From an uncultured Pelagibacteraceae bacterium (GTDB lineage Bacteria; Pseudomonadota; Alphaproteobacteria; Pelagibacterales; Pelagibacteraceae): a DNA stretch of 64,000 nt. Numbering within the stretch: position 1 is the stretch's first letter; every line of letters starts with the position of its first letter. The translations under genes and the position numbers were made by a program. A model generated the notes under the pieces. The model did not search any database. It had not been told where the DNA came from and worked only from the letters and a program-made list of their open reading frames with translations. The DNA lies in contig CACHLB010000004.1 in assembly GCA_902580505.1 (NCBI GenBank), positions 1 through 64,000 on the forward strand, written 5' to 3'. Of the stretch, positions 1 through 7,498 are shown piece after piece.

Positions 1-1070
1 TTGAACTTGCAACAAAAATTTCAAAACATACACCAGGGAATTTAAATAGAATTTTTTATACAATTTGTGGATCTACTGCTGTTGAGACTGCAATAAAAAT
101 TGCAGTTGCATATCATAAAGCAAGAGGTGAAGGACATAGATTTAGGTTTGTTGGAAGAGAAAGAGGCTATCACGGCATGAATATCGGAGCTACTTCTGTT
201 GGTGGAATGATTAACAATGTGAAAACATTTGCCAATGTTTTAATGCCGGGTGTTCTTCATATGAGACATACACATTTACCAGAACATAGATTTGTTTCAG
301 GTCAACCTGAAACAGGCGCAGAGATGGCAGAAGACCTTGAAAGAATTTGTACAAATTTTGGATCAGAGAATATAGCAGCTTGCATTGTTGAACCAATTGC
401 TGGATCAACAGGAACTTTAGTTCCACCAAAAGGATATTTACAAAGACTAAGAGAAATTTGCGATAAGCATGGTATTTTATTAGTTTTTGACGAAGTTATT
501 ACAGGTTGGGGAAGAACAGGTTCGCCTTTTGCATCGCAAGAATACGGAGTTACCCCAGATATTATTACAATGGCAAAAGCTACAACAAATGGAATAAGTC
601 CTTTAGGTGCAGTGGCGTGTAAAGAAGAAATTTACGATACGGTTATGGATGGATCTCCAAAAGGAACAATAGAATTATTTCATGGTTACACTTACTCTGG
701 AATTCCTGTCTCAGTAGCTGCAGGCTTAGCGGTTCAAGATATTTTTGAAAAAGATGATATCTTTAATAGAGCAAAAAATTTATCTCCATATTTCCAAGAA
801 GGTTTAATGTCTTTAAAAGATATTGATGTTGTTGATAATATAAGAGGTTATGGAATGATGGGTGGTATTGATATTAAAATGCATAAAAAACCTGGAGCAG
901 CAGGATTTACATGTTTCAAACACTGTTATGATGCAGGAGTTAACTTTAAAGCGACTGGAGATTGTTTAATTATTGCTCCAATGTTTATCTGTGAAAAAAA
1001 ACATATTGATGAAATAATCGAGAAACTAAGAACTGGTATAACCAACTATTCTAAAAGCAAAAAAAATTAA
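1..1070 (+). CDS. Class III (omega-amino acid:pyruvate type) aminotransferase, 5' end outside window
   Basis: The reading frame is open from base 3, well upstream of the ATG at 177 used by the ORF track, and the upstream residues (CGSTAVETAIKIA, YHGMNIGATS) are typical class III aminotransferase sequence, so the gene simply begins outside the window. Visible motifs are the cofactor aspartate in LLVFDEVITGWGR and the PLP lysine in MAKATTNG. The family moves an amino group from a terminal amine such as taurine, beta-alanine or GABA to pyruvate or glyoxylate. It ends 9 bases before alanine dehydrogenase, which would recycle the alanine formed when pyruvate is acceptor. Taurine:pyruvate aminotransferase (Tpa) is an attractive identity given the sulfonate genes at 23-30 kb, but the substrate cannot be read from the sequence. 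Confidence 0.85.
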   Translation, partial: ELATKISKHTPGNLNRIFYTICGSTAVETAIKIAVAYHKARGEGHRFRFVGRERGYHGMNIGATSVGGMINNVKTFANVLMPGVLHMRHTHLPEHRFVSGQPETGAEMAEDLERICTNFGSENIAACIVEPIAGSTGTLVPPKGYLQRLREICDKHGILLVFDEVITGWGRTGSPFASQEYGVTPDIITMAKATTNGISPLGAVACKEEIYDTVMDGSPKGTIELFHGYTYSGIPVSVAAGLAVQDIFEKDDIFNRAKNLSPYFQEGLMSLKDIDVVDNIRGYGMMGGIDIKMHKKPGAAGFTCFKHCYDAGVNFKATGDCLIIAPMFICEKKHIDEIIEKLRTGITNYSKSKKN

Positions 1071-1079
1071 TTTAATTCT

Positions 1080-2198
1080 ATGAAAATCGGGGTTCCAAAA
1101 GAAATAAAGCCTCAAGAAAATAGAATTGGACTCACGCCTGAAAGTGTAAAGACATTAACTTCTAATGGCCACGAAGTTTTAATTGAAAATAATGGAGGTT
1201 TTGAAGCAGGATTTGAAAACGATCATTACATATCAAGTGGAGCAAAAATAGTTAATACAGCTGAAGATATATTTAACGACTCTGACATCATCGTTAAAGT
1301 TAAAGAGCCACAATCTAGTGAAGTAAAAATGATAAGAGAAAATCAAATTGTTTTTACATATCTTCATCTTGCTGCAGCCAAGGAACTGACACAAGGCTTA
1401 ATAGACAGCAAATCAATATGCATCGCTTATGAAACAGTTACAGATAATAATGGAAGACTTCCTTTGCTAGCACCAATGAGTGCAGTAGCCGGAAGAATGT
1501 CAGTTCAAGCAGGTGCACATTGTTTAGAAAAAAATCAAAAAGGTCGTGGTCTTTTGTTAGGAGGAGCACCTGGCGTAGAGCCTGGAAATGTTGTTATACT
1601 TGGAGGTGGAGTAGTAGGAGAAAATGCTGCGATAATTGCAACAGGCATGAAAGCCAAGGTTAATATTGTAGATAAATCTGAAAAAAGATTAAACGAACTT
1701 TCCCAAATATTTGGAGACAAAATAATTCCCAACTTGAGTGATAAAACTGATTTAGAAAAATTAATTTCTGAATGTGATTTGTTAGTAGGAGGAGTTTTGA
1801 TACCTGGTGCTGAGGCGCCAAAATTAGTTACAAAGAATATGTTAAAAAAAATGAAAAGAGGATCAGTAATTGTAGATGTTGCAATTGATCAAGGAGGATG
1901 TGTTGAAACTAGTAAACCGACTACTTTTGCAGAACCAACTTTTATAATAGATGATATAATTCATTATTGCGTTGCAAATATGCCCGGTGGCGTTCCAAGA
2001 ACATCAACAATTGCATTGAATAAAGTAACACTTCCTTTTTTATCTAAATTAGCAAAAGATGGGTACTTAAAAGCTTTAAATGATGATCAAAATTTTCAAG
2101 CAGGATTAAATATATTTAAAGGAGGTGTTACTCATAAAGCTGTAGCTGATGTATTTGGTCATGATTATTTGCCAGCTCAAAAAGCATTGCTTAATTAA
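1080..2198 (+). CDS. ald: Alanine dehydrogenase
   Basis: NAD-dependent interconversion of L-alanine with pyruvate and ammonium. The 372-aa length is exactly that of the family. The N-terminus GVPKEIKPQENRIGLTP holds substrate-binding Arg15; Lys75 (VKVKEP) and catalytic His96 (TYLHLAAA) are present, and the Rossmann motif VVILGGGVVGENAA lies near residue 175. The conserved DVAIDQGG segment carries the active-site aspartate. It follows the class III aminotransferase by 9 bases, so the two probably form one operon in which amino groups passed to pyruvate are released as ammonium. This is a common nitrogen-release pair in sulfonate and amine catabolism. Confidence 0.96.
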   Translation: MKIGVPKEIKPQENRIGLTPESVKTLTSNGHEVLIENNGGFEAGFENDHYISSGAKIVNTAEDIFNDSDIIVKVKEPQSSEVKMIRENQIVFTYLHLAAAKELTQGLIDSKSICIAYETVTDNNGRLPLLAPMSAVAGRMSVQAGAHCLEKNQKGRGLLLGGAPGVEPGNVVILGGGVVGENAAIIATGMKAKVNIVDKSEKRLNELSQIFGDKIIPNLSDKTDLEKLISECDLLVGGVLIPGAEAPKLVTKNMLKKMKRGSVIVDVAIDQGGCVETSKPTTFAEPTFIIDDIIHYCVANMPGGVPRTSTIALNKVTLPFLSKLAKDGYLKALNDDQNFQAGLNIFKGGVTHKAVADVFGHDYLPAQKALLN

Positions 2199-2324
2199 AA
2201 TCCCTAATTTTTCTTGCTTTTTCATAAATTGACAAAAAAAAAATTAATTCTATATAGCAGTCATAATTTAAAAAATTATTCCTGAATTTAACATTCATTT
2301 ATTTCTCTCTTTTTTGTTGAATTC

Positions 2325-2344
2325 ACCTCCTCGAAAGGGGAGGT
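2325..2344. other. GAAA-tetraloop hairpin between convergent genes
   Basis: ACCTCCTC-GAAA-GGGGAGGT forms an 8-bp stem (one G-T wobble) with a GNRA tetraloop, between the end of ald (+) and the end of the thioredoxin-like gene (-). Neither strand has a T run directly after the stem, so it is not a classical intrinsic terminator. It may protect mRNA 3' ends or act with a termination factor. Confidence 0.5.
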
Positions 2345-2353
2345 AAAAAGGAA

Positions 2354-2728
2354 TTATATCCCTTTGCTTATTAAATTATATATTTGGTCTTTATCAGTTA
2401 AACCAATTTCTCTTGCTACTTCACTTTCACCTTTAAAAACTACTATTGTAGTCCAATAATTTACACCTAAAGCTTTAGCAATATCTTCATGTTCTGTTTG
2501 CTCATAGAATAAAAATTCTACATCCTTAAAGTCTTTCATTGCTTGATCGAAAACCTTTGTTTGTGCTGCGCAAGTTGAACAATATTCATTCCAAGAATTA
2601 ATAACAATTGTTTTACCAGATTTTTGAATTTCAAATAATTTTTTCAGATCAAAGTTTGTGGTTTTTTCAAAACCAAATGAGATATTTGGTATCAAGAATA
2701 AAATAAAAAAGACAAAATATTTTTTCAT
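2354..2728 (-). CDS. Exported thioredoxin-like protein (CSTC)
   Basis: A signal peptide (about residues 1-19, ending SFGF) precedes a short thioredoxin fold. The redox motif is Cys50-Ser-Thr-Cys53 in NSWNEYCSTCAAQ, followed by the cis-proline-like region NYWTTIVVFKGE. At 124 aa it is a minimal thioredoxin domain. It should act in the periplasm as a thiol-disulfide oxidoreductase, possibly keeping haem-site cysteines of the neighbouring c-type cytochromes reduced. It lies 13 bases downstream of the cytochrome b561 gene on the same strand, so co-transcription is likely. Residues flanking CSTC differ from TlpA/CcmG (WCxxC), so the partner is uncertain. Confidence 0.75.
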   Translation of the reverse strand: MKKYFVFFILFLIPNISFGFEKTTNFDLKKLFEIQKSGKTIVINSWNEYCSTCAAQTKVFDQAMKDFKDVEFLFYEQTEHEDIAKALGVNYWTTIVVFKGESEVAREIGLTDKDQIYNLISKGI

Positions 2729-2741
2729 GAGCTCTATTTAA

Positions 2742-3269
2742 TTATCTGGTCATTCTTTTCAAGATGTTTTCTTTCAAAAATATTTGATGAAACAAAACTG
2801 CAAAAATATGCAATGAGATTAAAACTATTAATGTATAATTTGAAATAACGTGAACATTGTAAAATTGATCTGCTAAATCAAAGTTATCTTCAATCCTTAA
2901 TTTAAAAATAAAAAAATTTAGTTTTTCACCATTAAATAGCTTTTTTAAAATTCCTGATGTTGTTATTGTTAAAAGTGCGACATAAAGAGCGAAATGATTC
3001 AATTTCGCAATCAAGTTTTGTCCAAAGAATGCCTCAGGCATTAGTTTTGGGGACTTGCTAAAAAATTTATAAATTAACCTAAATAAGGTTATGTAAAATA
3101 TAGATATTCCAACAATTACGTGCACATTTTCTATAGTTATTCTTAAATCTGAAAAATCCAATCTGACTAAAATAAACCCCATTGGTATCTGAGCAATTAG
3201 AAGGAGCAAAGTGAACCAATGGAAAAATTTAGCTAACCAACTATATTGTAATGCTATACTATTCGCCAT
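2742..3269 (-). CDS. Cytochrome b561 family membrane protein
   Basis: 175 aa with four predicted membrane helices. Histidines suited to ligate two b haems are His17 (FFHWFT), His50 (ENVHVIVG), His140 (FYNVHVIS) and His154 (SLHIFA), matching the bacterial b561/YceJ pattern. The family passes electrons between quinol and periplasmic acceptors. The start ATG overlaps head-to-head with the start of the divergent cytochrome c' gene inside the four bases CATG, and a TATAAA box about 7 bases upstream on this strand would give an almost leaderless transcript. Together with the c-type cytochromes it looks like a compact electron-transfer cluster. Confidence 0.85.
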   Translation of the reverse strand: MANSIALQYSWLAKFFHWFTLLLLIAQIPMGFILVRLDFSDLRITIENVHVIVGISIFYITLFRLIYKFFSKSPKLMPEAFFGQNLIAKLNHFALYVALLTITTSGILKKLFNGEKLNFFIFKLRIEDNFDLADQFYNVHVISNYTLIVLISLHIFAVLFHQIFLKENILKRMTR

Positions 3270-3732
3270 GAGCTATTTTATAAAAATAAATAATATTTTC
3301 AAAATAATGTTTATTGTAGCACTTTCTTTTTCATTTAACTCTAATGTTTTATCAGAAGAAAGCGCAAAAGACATAATAAAGAAAAGAAAATCTTTATTCA
3401 GTCAAAATTATAAACTAGCAAAAAGAATTAGTATTTTGCTTAACGAAGTTGAAATTGAGGACTCAAAAAAACTAATGATTAGAATGAGTGATAATTATTT
3501 GGAATTATTAACTTTGTTTCCTGAAAATACAAAAGAGGGACATGGAACAGAGGCTTTACCAATTATTTGGGAAGAAAAAGATGAATTTAATGCTCTAATG
3601 AAAAAATCATCTGATCAAATGATAAAACTAGCCTCAATTATTGAAGACCAAGATGATTTTAGAGCAGCTTTGAAACAATATATGTGGTCGAGCTGTAAAG
3701 CTTGTCATAGCAGATATAGGGCTCCACACTAA
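3268..3732 (+). CDS. Cytochrome c' (class II, c556-like)
   Basis: The C-terminal haem motif CKACHSRYRAPH is typical of cytochrome c'/c556, where a four-helix bundle carries CxxCH near the end of the last helix. An N-terminal signal peptide ends around NVLSEE. The ORF track starts at 3211, inside the divergent b561 gene; ATG 3268 (MSYFIK) or ATG 3307 (MFIVALSFSF) are more credible, and both leave a usable signal peptide. I list 3268, but 3307 would free space for the divergent promoter. The stop overlaps the next start by one base (TAATG), implying coupled expression with the second cytochrome. Confidence 0.85.
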   Translation: MSYFIKINNIFKIMFIVALSFSFNSNVLSEESAKDIIKKRKSLFSQNYKLAKRISILLNEVEIEDSKKLMIRMSDNYLELLTLFPENTKEGHGTEALPIIWEEKDEFNALMKKSSDQMIKLASIIEDQDDFRAALKQYMWSSCKACHSRYRAPH

Positions 3733-4160
3733 TGAAAAAGTATTTTTTTATTTTTATTGTTTTATTTTATGCAGATACTGCTTTCTCTCATTCGCACTAC
3801 CCCATAACTAGAGATTCATTAGAAGCAATTAAAAGTGGCAAGATATTATACAATCAATATTGTGTTTCTTGTCACCAAGCAAATTTAGCTGGAGCTACAA
3901 ATTGGCAAGGTTTAGATGAAGATGGGCATAGAAAAGCACCGCCTTTAAATGGAACTGGTCATACTTGGCATCATACAGATGAGTTACTGCATAGAATGAT
4001 AAAGTATGGATTTGCTAAATTGATAAAAAATTATGAAGGCAAGATGATGGGTTTTGGCGACAAAATAAGTGATGAAGGTATTGATAATATTCTTTCATAT
4101 ATTAAATCTTATTGGAAAGATGATATTTATGAATATCATTTAGAAATGAGTAAACAATGA
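3732..4160 (+). CDS. Class I c-type cytochrome
   Basis: 142 aa with a signal peptide (residues about 1-19) and the haem-binding motif Cys44-Val-Ser-Cys47-His48. A methionine-rich loop (GKMMGFGD) supplies the probable distal Met ligand. A histidine-rich insertion between (APPLNGTGHTWHHTDELLH) is characteristic of a cytochrome c type often found beside DUF4396 proteins, to my recollection in copper-handling loci. It sits between cytochrome c' (1-base overlap) and the DUF4396 gene (4-base overlap), so the three are translated as one unit. It is presumably periplasmic or membrane tethered and accepts electrons from the b561 partner. Confidence 0.85.
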   Translation: MKKYFFIFIVLFYADTAFSHSHYPITRDSLEAIKSGKILYNQYCVSCHQANLAGATNWQGLDEDGHRKAPPLNGTGHTWHHTDELLHRMIKYGFAKLIKNYEGKMMGFGDKISDEGIDNILSYIKSYWKDDIYEYHLEMSKQ

Positions 4161-4600
4161 GTTCAGAAACAATTAATTTTAATTGGTCGTGCAAACATAC
4201 TTGGAAAAGAAGCGCAAAAAATACTGCTTGGTGTTTACTAGGCTGTGCAATTGGTGACTTTGGAACTATATTGTATTTTCAGATAACAGGAATTCCCTGG
4301 CCTGTTTTAGCCATCATGACTTTAGCGATTATCAATGGTTTGATTACAAGTATTGTTTTAGAAACTATAATTTTACTAAGACAAAAACTTGATTTTTCCA
4401 AAGCATTAAAGACTGCACTTGGTATGAGCTTTATATCAATGGTCAGTATGGAAATAGCCATGAACCTCACAGATGTAATTTTAACAGGTGGAGCTATTTT
4501 AAATTGGTGGGTAGTACCAATAATGCTTTTAGTTGGATTTTTAACTCCATGGCCATACAATTATTGGAGATTAAAAAAATATAATATTGCTTGTCACTAA
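4157..4600 (+). CDS. DUF4396 membrane protein
   Basis: 147 aa with a Cys/His-containing N-terminus (FNWSCKHTWKRSAKNTAWC) and four hydrophobic helices; the helix start LGCAIGDFGTILYF and the end PWPYNYWRLKKY match what I recall of DUF4396. No enzymatic function is established. It overlaps the cytochrome c gene by four bases (ATGA) and ends the redox cluster. Conserved Cys and His residues near the N-terminus and the terminal CH could bind copper, which would fit an electron-transfer or metal-handling cluster; that is an inference. Confidence 0.7.
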   Translation: MSSETINFNWSCKHTWKRSAKNTAWCLLGCAIGDFGTILYFQITGIPWPVLAIMTLAIINGLITSIVLETIILLRQKLDFSKALKTALGMSFISMVSMEIAMNLTDVILTGGAILNWWVVPIMLLVGFLTPWPYNYWRLKKYNIACH

Positions 4601-4633
4601 AAACATCTCTATATCAAATTAAGGCCTCAGATA

Positions 4634-5569
4634 ATGACTAAAGATTTAATAACAATTGATAGCCTTTCAAAGGTATACGACAATGGATTTAACGCTTTAA
4701 AAACTGTTAATTTAAATATAAAGCAAGGTGAAATTATTGCTATGCTTGGACCAAATGGAGCTGGCAAAACTACACTGATAAGTATTGTATGTGGTATAGT
4801 TAAACCAACTTCTGGAGTAATTACAGTAGATGGTTTTGATATTATAAAAGATTATAGAGAAACAAGATCAAGAATAGGACTGGTCCCCCAAGAAATTTCA
4901 CTAGAACAATTTGAAACAGTGTTTAACAATGTTTCATATTCAAGAGGCTTATACGGAAAAAAGCCAAACCCACAACATATAGAAAAAGTTCTAAAAGATT
5001 TTAGTTTATGGGATAAAAAAGATTTAAGGTTAAATCAGCTTTCAGGAGGAATGAAAAGACGTGTAATGATAGCAAAAGCATTATCTCATGAACCTTCGAT
5101 ATTATTTCTTGATGAACCAACGGCAGGCGTAGATGTAGAATTGAGAAAGGATATGTGGAAAGTTGTAGAGGGATTAAGGAAAACTGGAGTAACTATAATT
5201 TTAACAACACACTATATTGAAGAAGCAGAGGCAATCGCAGACCGAGTTGCTGTAATTAATCAAGGAGAAATAATTGTTGTTGATAATAAAATAGATTTAT
5301 TAAAAAAAATGGGTCATAAAAAATTAACCATTGAATTACAAGATAAAGTCGAAAAAATTCCATCAGAACTTGATGAATATAATCTATCAATCTCTAATGA
5401 TAATTATTCGTTAATTTACAACTACAACTTACACGCTGAAAGAACAGGTATCACAAAGATGCTTCAAGATTTAAAAAATGCAGGTTTGAGGATGAGAGAT
5501 TTAAAAACAGAGCAAAATAATCTTGAAAAGATTTTTGTGACATTGGTAAAGGAAAATAATGAGGATTAA
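4634..5569 (+). CDS. ABC-2 type transporter ATP-binding protein (YadG-like)
   Basis: 311 aa. Walker A GPNGAGKT is at residues 39-46, the Q-loop at GLVPQE, the signature at LSGGMKRR, Walker B at ILFLDEPTAGVD and the switch His in TTHYIEEAE. The C-terminal approximately 80 residues form the extra domain common in exporters of this subfamily. It pairs with the overlapping permease gene (11-base overlap) to form an exporter most like E. coli YadGH, whose substrate is unknown. Nothing nearby identifies the cargo. Confidence 0.93.
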   Translation: MTKDLITIDSLSKVYDNGFNALKTVNLNIKQGEIIAMLGPNGAGKTTLISIVCGIVKPTSGVITVDGFDIIKDYRETRSRIGLVPQEISLEQFETVFNNVSYSRGLYGKKPNPQHIEKVLKDFSLWDKKDLRLNQLSGGMKRRVMIAKALSHEPSILFLDEPTAGVDVELRKDMWKVVEGLRKTGVTIILTTHYIEEAEAIADRVAVINQGEIIVVDNKIDLLKKMGHKKLTIELQDKVEKIPSELDEYNLSISNDNYSLIYNYNLHAERTGITKMLQDLKNAGLRMRDLKTEQNNLEKIFVTLVKENNED

Positions 5570-6326
5570 TTTTTACGCATTAAGAGCAATTTATTTTCAT
5601 GAAATGGATAGATTTAGAAGAACATTAATACAATCTCTTCTTTCTCCAGTTTTATCTACTTCATTATACTTTATAGTATTCGGCTCGGTAATCGGGGATT
5701 ATGTACAAAAAATTGATGGCATTAGTTATGGCTCTTATATAGTTCCAGGATTATTGATGTTAACATTATTAACGCAATCTATCAGTAACACTTCTTTTGG
5801 AATTTTTTTTCCTAAATTTAATGGAACAATTTATGAAATTTTAGCAGCTCCAATTTCTACTGTAGAAATTGTAATTGCTTATGTTGGTGCAGGTGCAACT
5901 AAAACCTTAATTGTTGCTGCAGTAATTTTCTGCACTTCACTTTTCTTTGCAGAAGTAAATGTAAAGTTTCCTTTACTAATGATTTTCTTATTAATTCTAG
6001 TTGCTTTTACTTTTGCTTTGTTTGGGTTTTTAATTGGACTTCTTAGTAAAAATTTCGAGCAAATGTCTATAATACCAACAATTGTCATAACACCAATGGT
6101 ATTCTTAGGTGGAAGTTTGTATTCGCTAGATATGCTCCCAAGTTTCTGGCAAACAGTCACTTATTTTAATCCTGTTGTATATTTAATTAATGGGCTGAGG
6201 TTTGCATTTTATGGAGTTTCTGATTTTGATATTTGGATAAGTATTTCAACAATGTTTATATTTTTAATTGCATGTGTAACTCTTGTCTCAATTATACTTA
6301 AAAAAGGTTATAATATAAAAAATTAA
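5559..6326 (+). CDS. ABC-2 type transporter permease (YadH-like)
   Basis: 255 aa with about six membrane segments. The N-terminal segment (ALRAIYFHEMDRFRRTL), the GSVIGDY region and the coupling region YEILAAPISTVE match the YadH subgroup of ABC-2 permeases. Its start lies inside the end of the ATPase gene in another frame (11-base overlap), so the two subunits are translationally coupled. It probably homodimerises with two copies of the ATPase. Substrate unknown; YadH-like systems have been suggested to export lipids, polysaccharides or drugs. Confidence 0.92.
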   Translation: MRINFYALRAIYFHEMDRFRRTLIQSLLSPVLSTSLYFIVFGSVIGDYVQKIDGISYGSYIVPGLLMLTLLTQSISNTSFGIFFPKFNGTIYEILAAPISTVEIVIAYVGAGATKTLIVAAVIFCTSLFFAEVNVKFPLLMIFLLILVAFTFALFGFLIGLLSKNFEQMSIIPTIVITPMVFLGGSLYSLDMLPSFWQTVTYFNPVVYLINGLRFAFYGVSDFDIWISISTMFIFLIACVTLVSIILKKGYNIKN

Positions 6327-6327
6327 T

Positions 6328-6495
6328 TTGACTGTTGACCAGATAATTCCTGCAATATTTTTAATATTAGTCTTAATATTAGTTCTACCTAATTTTCTCA
6401 GATCAAACTCAAATATTAAACAATTGATATCTAATTTTTCAATTTGGATAATAATTATACTTGTTATATTTGGATTGATGTATTTTTTGATGTAA
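6328..6495 (+). CDS. Small two-helix membrane protein, TTG start
   Basis: Not in the ORF track. A TTG start one base after the ABC permease stop opens a 55-codon frame beginning LTVDQIIPAIFLIL and ending GLMYFLM. It has two hydrophobic helices separated by a short polar loop (LRSNSNIKQ). The overall look, including a hydrophilic loop before an aromatic second helix, resembles the N-terminal anchor of the TIGR02281 aspartic-protease family, so it could be a small independent protein or a relic of such a gene. Tight packing between two genes on the same strand and the clean reading frame support it; no ribosome binding site is evident. Confidence 0.55.
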   Translation: MTVDQIIPAIFLILVLILVLPNFLRSNSNIKQLISNFSIWIIIILVIFGLMYFLM

Positions 6496-6503
6496 ATAGA
6501 TTT

Positions 6504-6668
6504 ATGATTAAATTTATTCTTCCAGCAGTACTATTAATTTTAATTATTATTTTCTGGGAAAAAATTAATGAATTTTTATTAAGCAAATTTAAAATTAAAC
6601 TCAATTACATAGCTGTCATCATATTAGTTTTAATATTAGTGGTTTTATCTTTATTACTATATTTCTAA
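6504..6668 (+). CDS. Small two-helix membrane protein
   Basis: The ORF track starts at 6444, but that would overlap the preceding 55-codon frame; ATG 6504 (MIKFILPAVLLIL) is the better start and gives 54 aa. Two hydrophobic helices flank a charged middle (FWEKINEFLLSKFKIK). It lies 8 bases after the preceding tiny gene and 6 bases before the TauE/SafE gene, so all are probably co-transcribed. Function unknown; proteins of this size often act as accessory subunits of membrane complexes. Confidence 0.6.
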   Translation: MIKFILPAVLLILIIIFWEKINEFLLSKFKIKLNYIAVIILVLILVVLSLLLYF

Positions 6669-6674
6669 TTTATA

Positions 6675-7418
6675 ATGGAGATAAATTTATTATTCTTTAT
6701 TAGCGTTGTTCCAGCTATCGTATTATATGGAATTGCTAAGTCAGGTTTAGGTGGATCAATATCATTAATTTCAGTTCCATTAATGACAGTAGTAATGCCA
6801 TTAAATCAAGCACTTGCAATTATTTTACCAATATTAATTTTTTCAGACATTATTGCAGTTTATAGATTTAGAAGAGAGTTTGATTTTGGAACACTTAAAT
6901 TAATAGTTCCATTTGCAGCTATTGGAATAATAATTGGCTCATTTACATTTACTTATTTTTCTGAGGATTTGCTTAAGTTAATAGTTGGAATAATGGGTTT
7001 TTTATTTTCTGGTCATTATTTTTTATTTAAAAAAGAAAAAACTATACCGGCAAAAAAAAACTTTTTTAAAGGGGCTATTTGTTCATCCATTGCTGGTTTT
7101 TCAAGTTTTTGTGTTCACGCGGGAGGAACTCCAACAAGTCTTTATTTGCTTCCACTAAGAATGAAAAAAGAAATTTATGTTGGTACAAGAATTATTTTTT
7201 TTAGTTGTGTAAATCTAATTAAGCTTCCTCTGTATGTTTATTTATCTATGATGAATTTTGATACTTTATATCAATCAGTTACTCTCTTTCCCTTAGCGCT
7301 TATTGGAATATTTATAGGTTATAAATTACTTAAAATAATTGAGGAAAATTTATTTTATAATATCATTTACGCTTTAATTCTTGTTAGTAGTGCTAAGTTA
7401 ATAATTGATTTCATTTAA
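6675..7418 (+). CDS. TauE/SafE family membrane permease
   Basis: 247 aa with about seven to eight hydrophobic segments. The N-terminal glycine-rich motif KSGLGGSISLISVPLM and the second repeat around FCVHAGGTPTSLYLLPL are the paired DUF81/TauE-SafE signatures. Members move small anions such as sulfite, sulfoacetate or other organic acids. This copy is shorter than the 361-aa paralogue at 25517 that sits in the sulfur region. It precedes the TPP riboswitch and is not controlled by it. Substrate cannot be deduced. Confidence 0.87.
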   Translation: MEINLLFFISVVPAIVLYGIAKSGLGGSISLISVPLMTVVMPLNQALAIILPILIFSDIIAVYRFRREFDFGTLKLIVPFAAIGIIIGSFTFTYFSEDLLKLIVGIMGFLFSGHYFLFKKEKTIPAKKNFFKGAICSSIAGFSSFCVHAGGTPTSLYLLPLRMKKEIYVGTRIIFFSCVNLIKLPLYVYLSMMNFDTLYQSVTLFPLALIGIFIGYKLLKIIEENLFYNIIYALILVSSAKLIIDFI

Positions 7419-7437
7419 TCTTTGAATTAAATTGCAA

Positions 7438-7498
7438 ATGGGGTGCCAGAAGGCTGAGAAATACCCTTAGAACCTGTCCGGTAATTCAGAAAGGGAAA
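7438..7498 (+). promoter_or_regulatory. TPP (THI-box) riboswitch
   Basis: The conserved core is plain: GGGGTGCC, GGCTGAGA, ATACCC, GAACCTG, GGTAAT and AGGGAAA in the correct order, ending four bases before the thiV ATG. The P5 arm is shorter than in the usual consensus (TCCGGTAATTCAGAA instead of a full GG..TAATGCC..GCG arm). The terminal AGGGA of the aptamer is also the only Shine-Dalgarno-like sequence, so TPP binding should hide the ribosome site directly, with no separate expression platform. High TPP is expected to turn off translation of the downstream transporter. Confidence 0.95.

Noticed and set aside
4279-4560. 93-aa minus-strand ORF
   Set aside because: Shadow of the DUF4396 gene, no family features.
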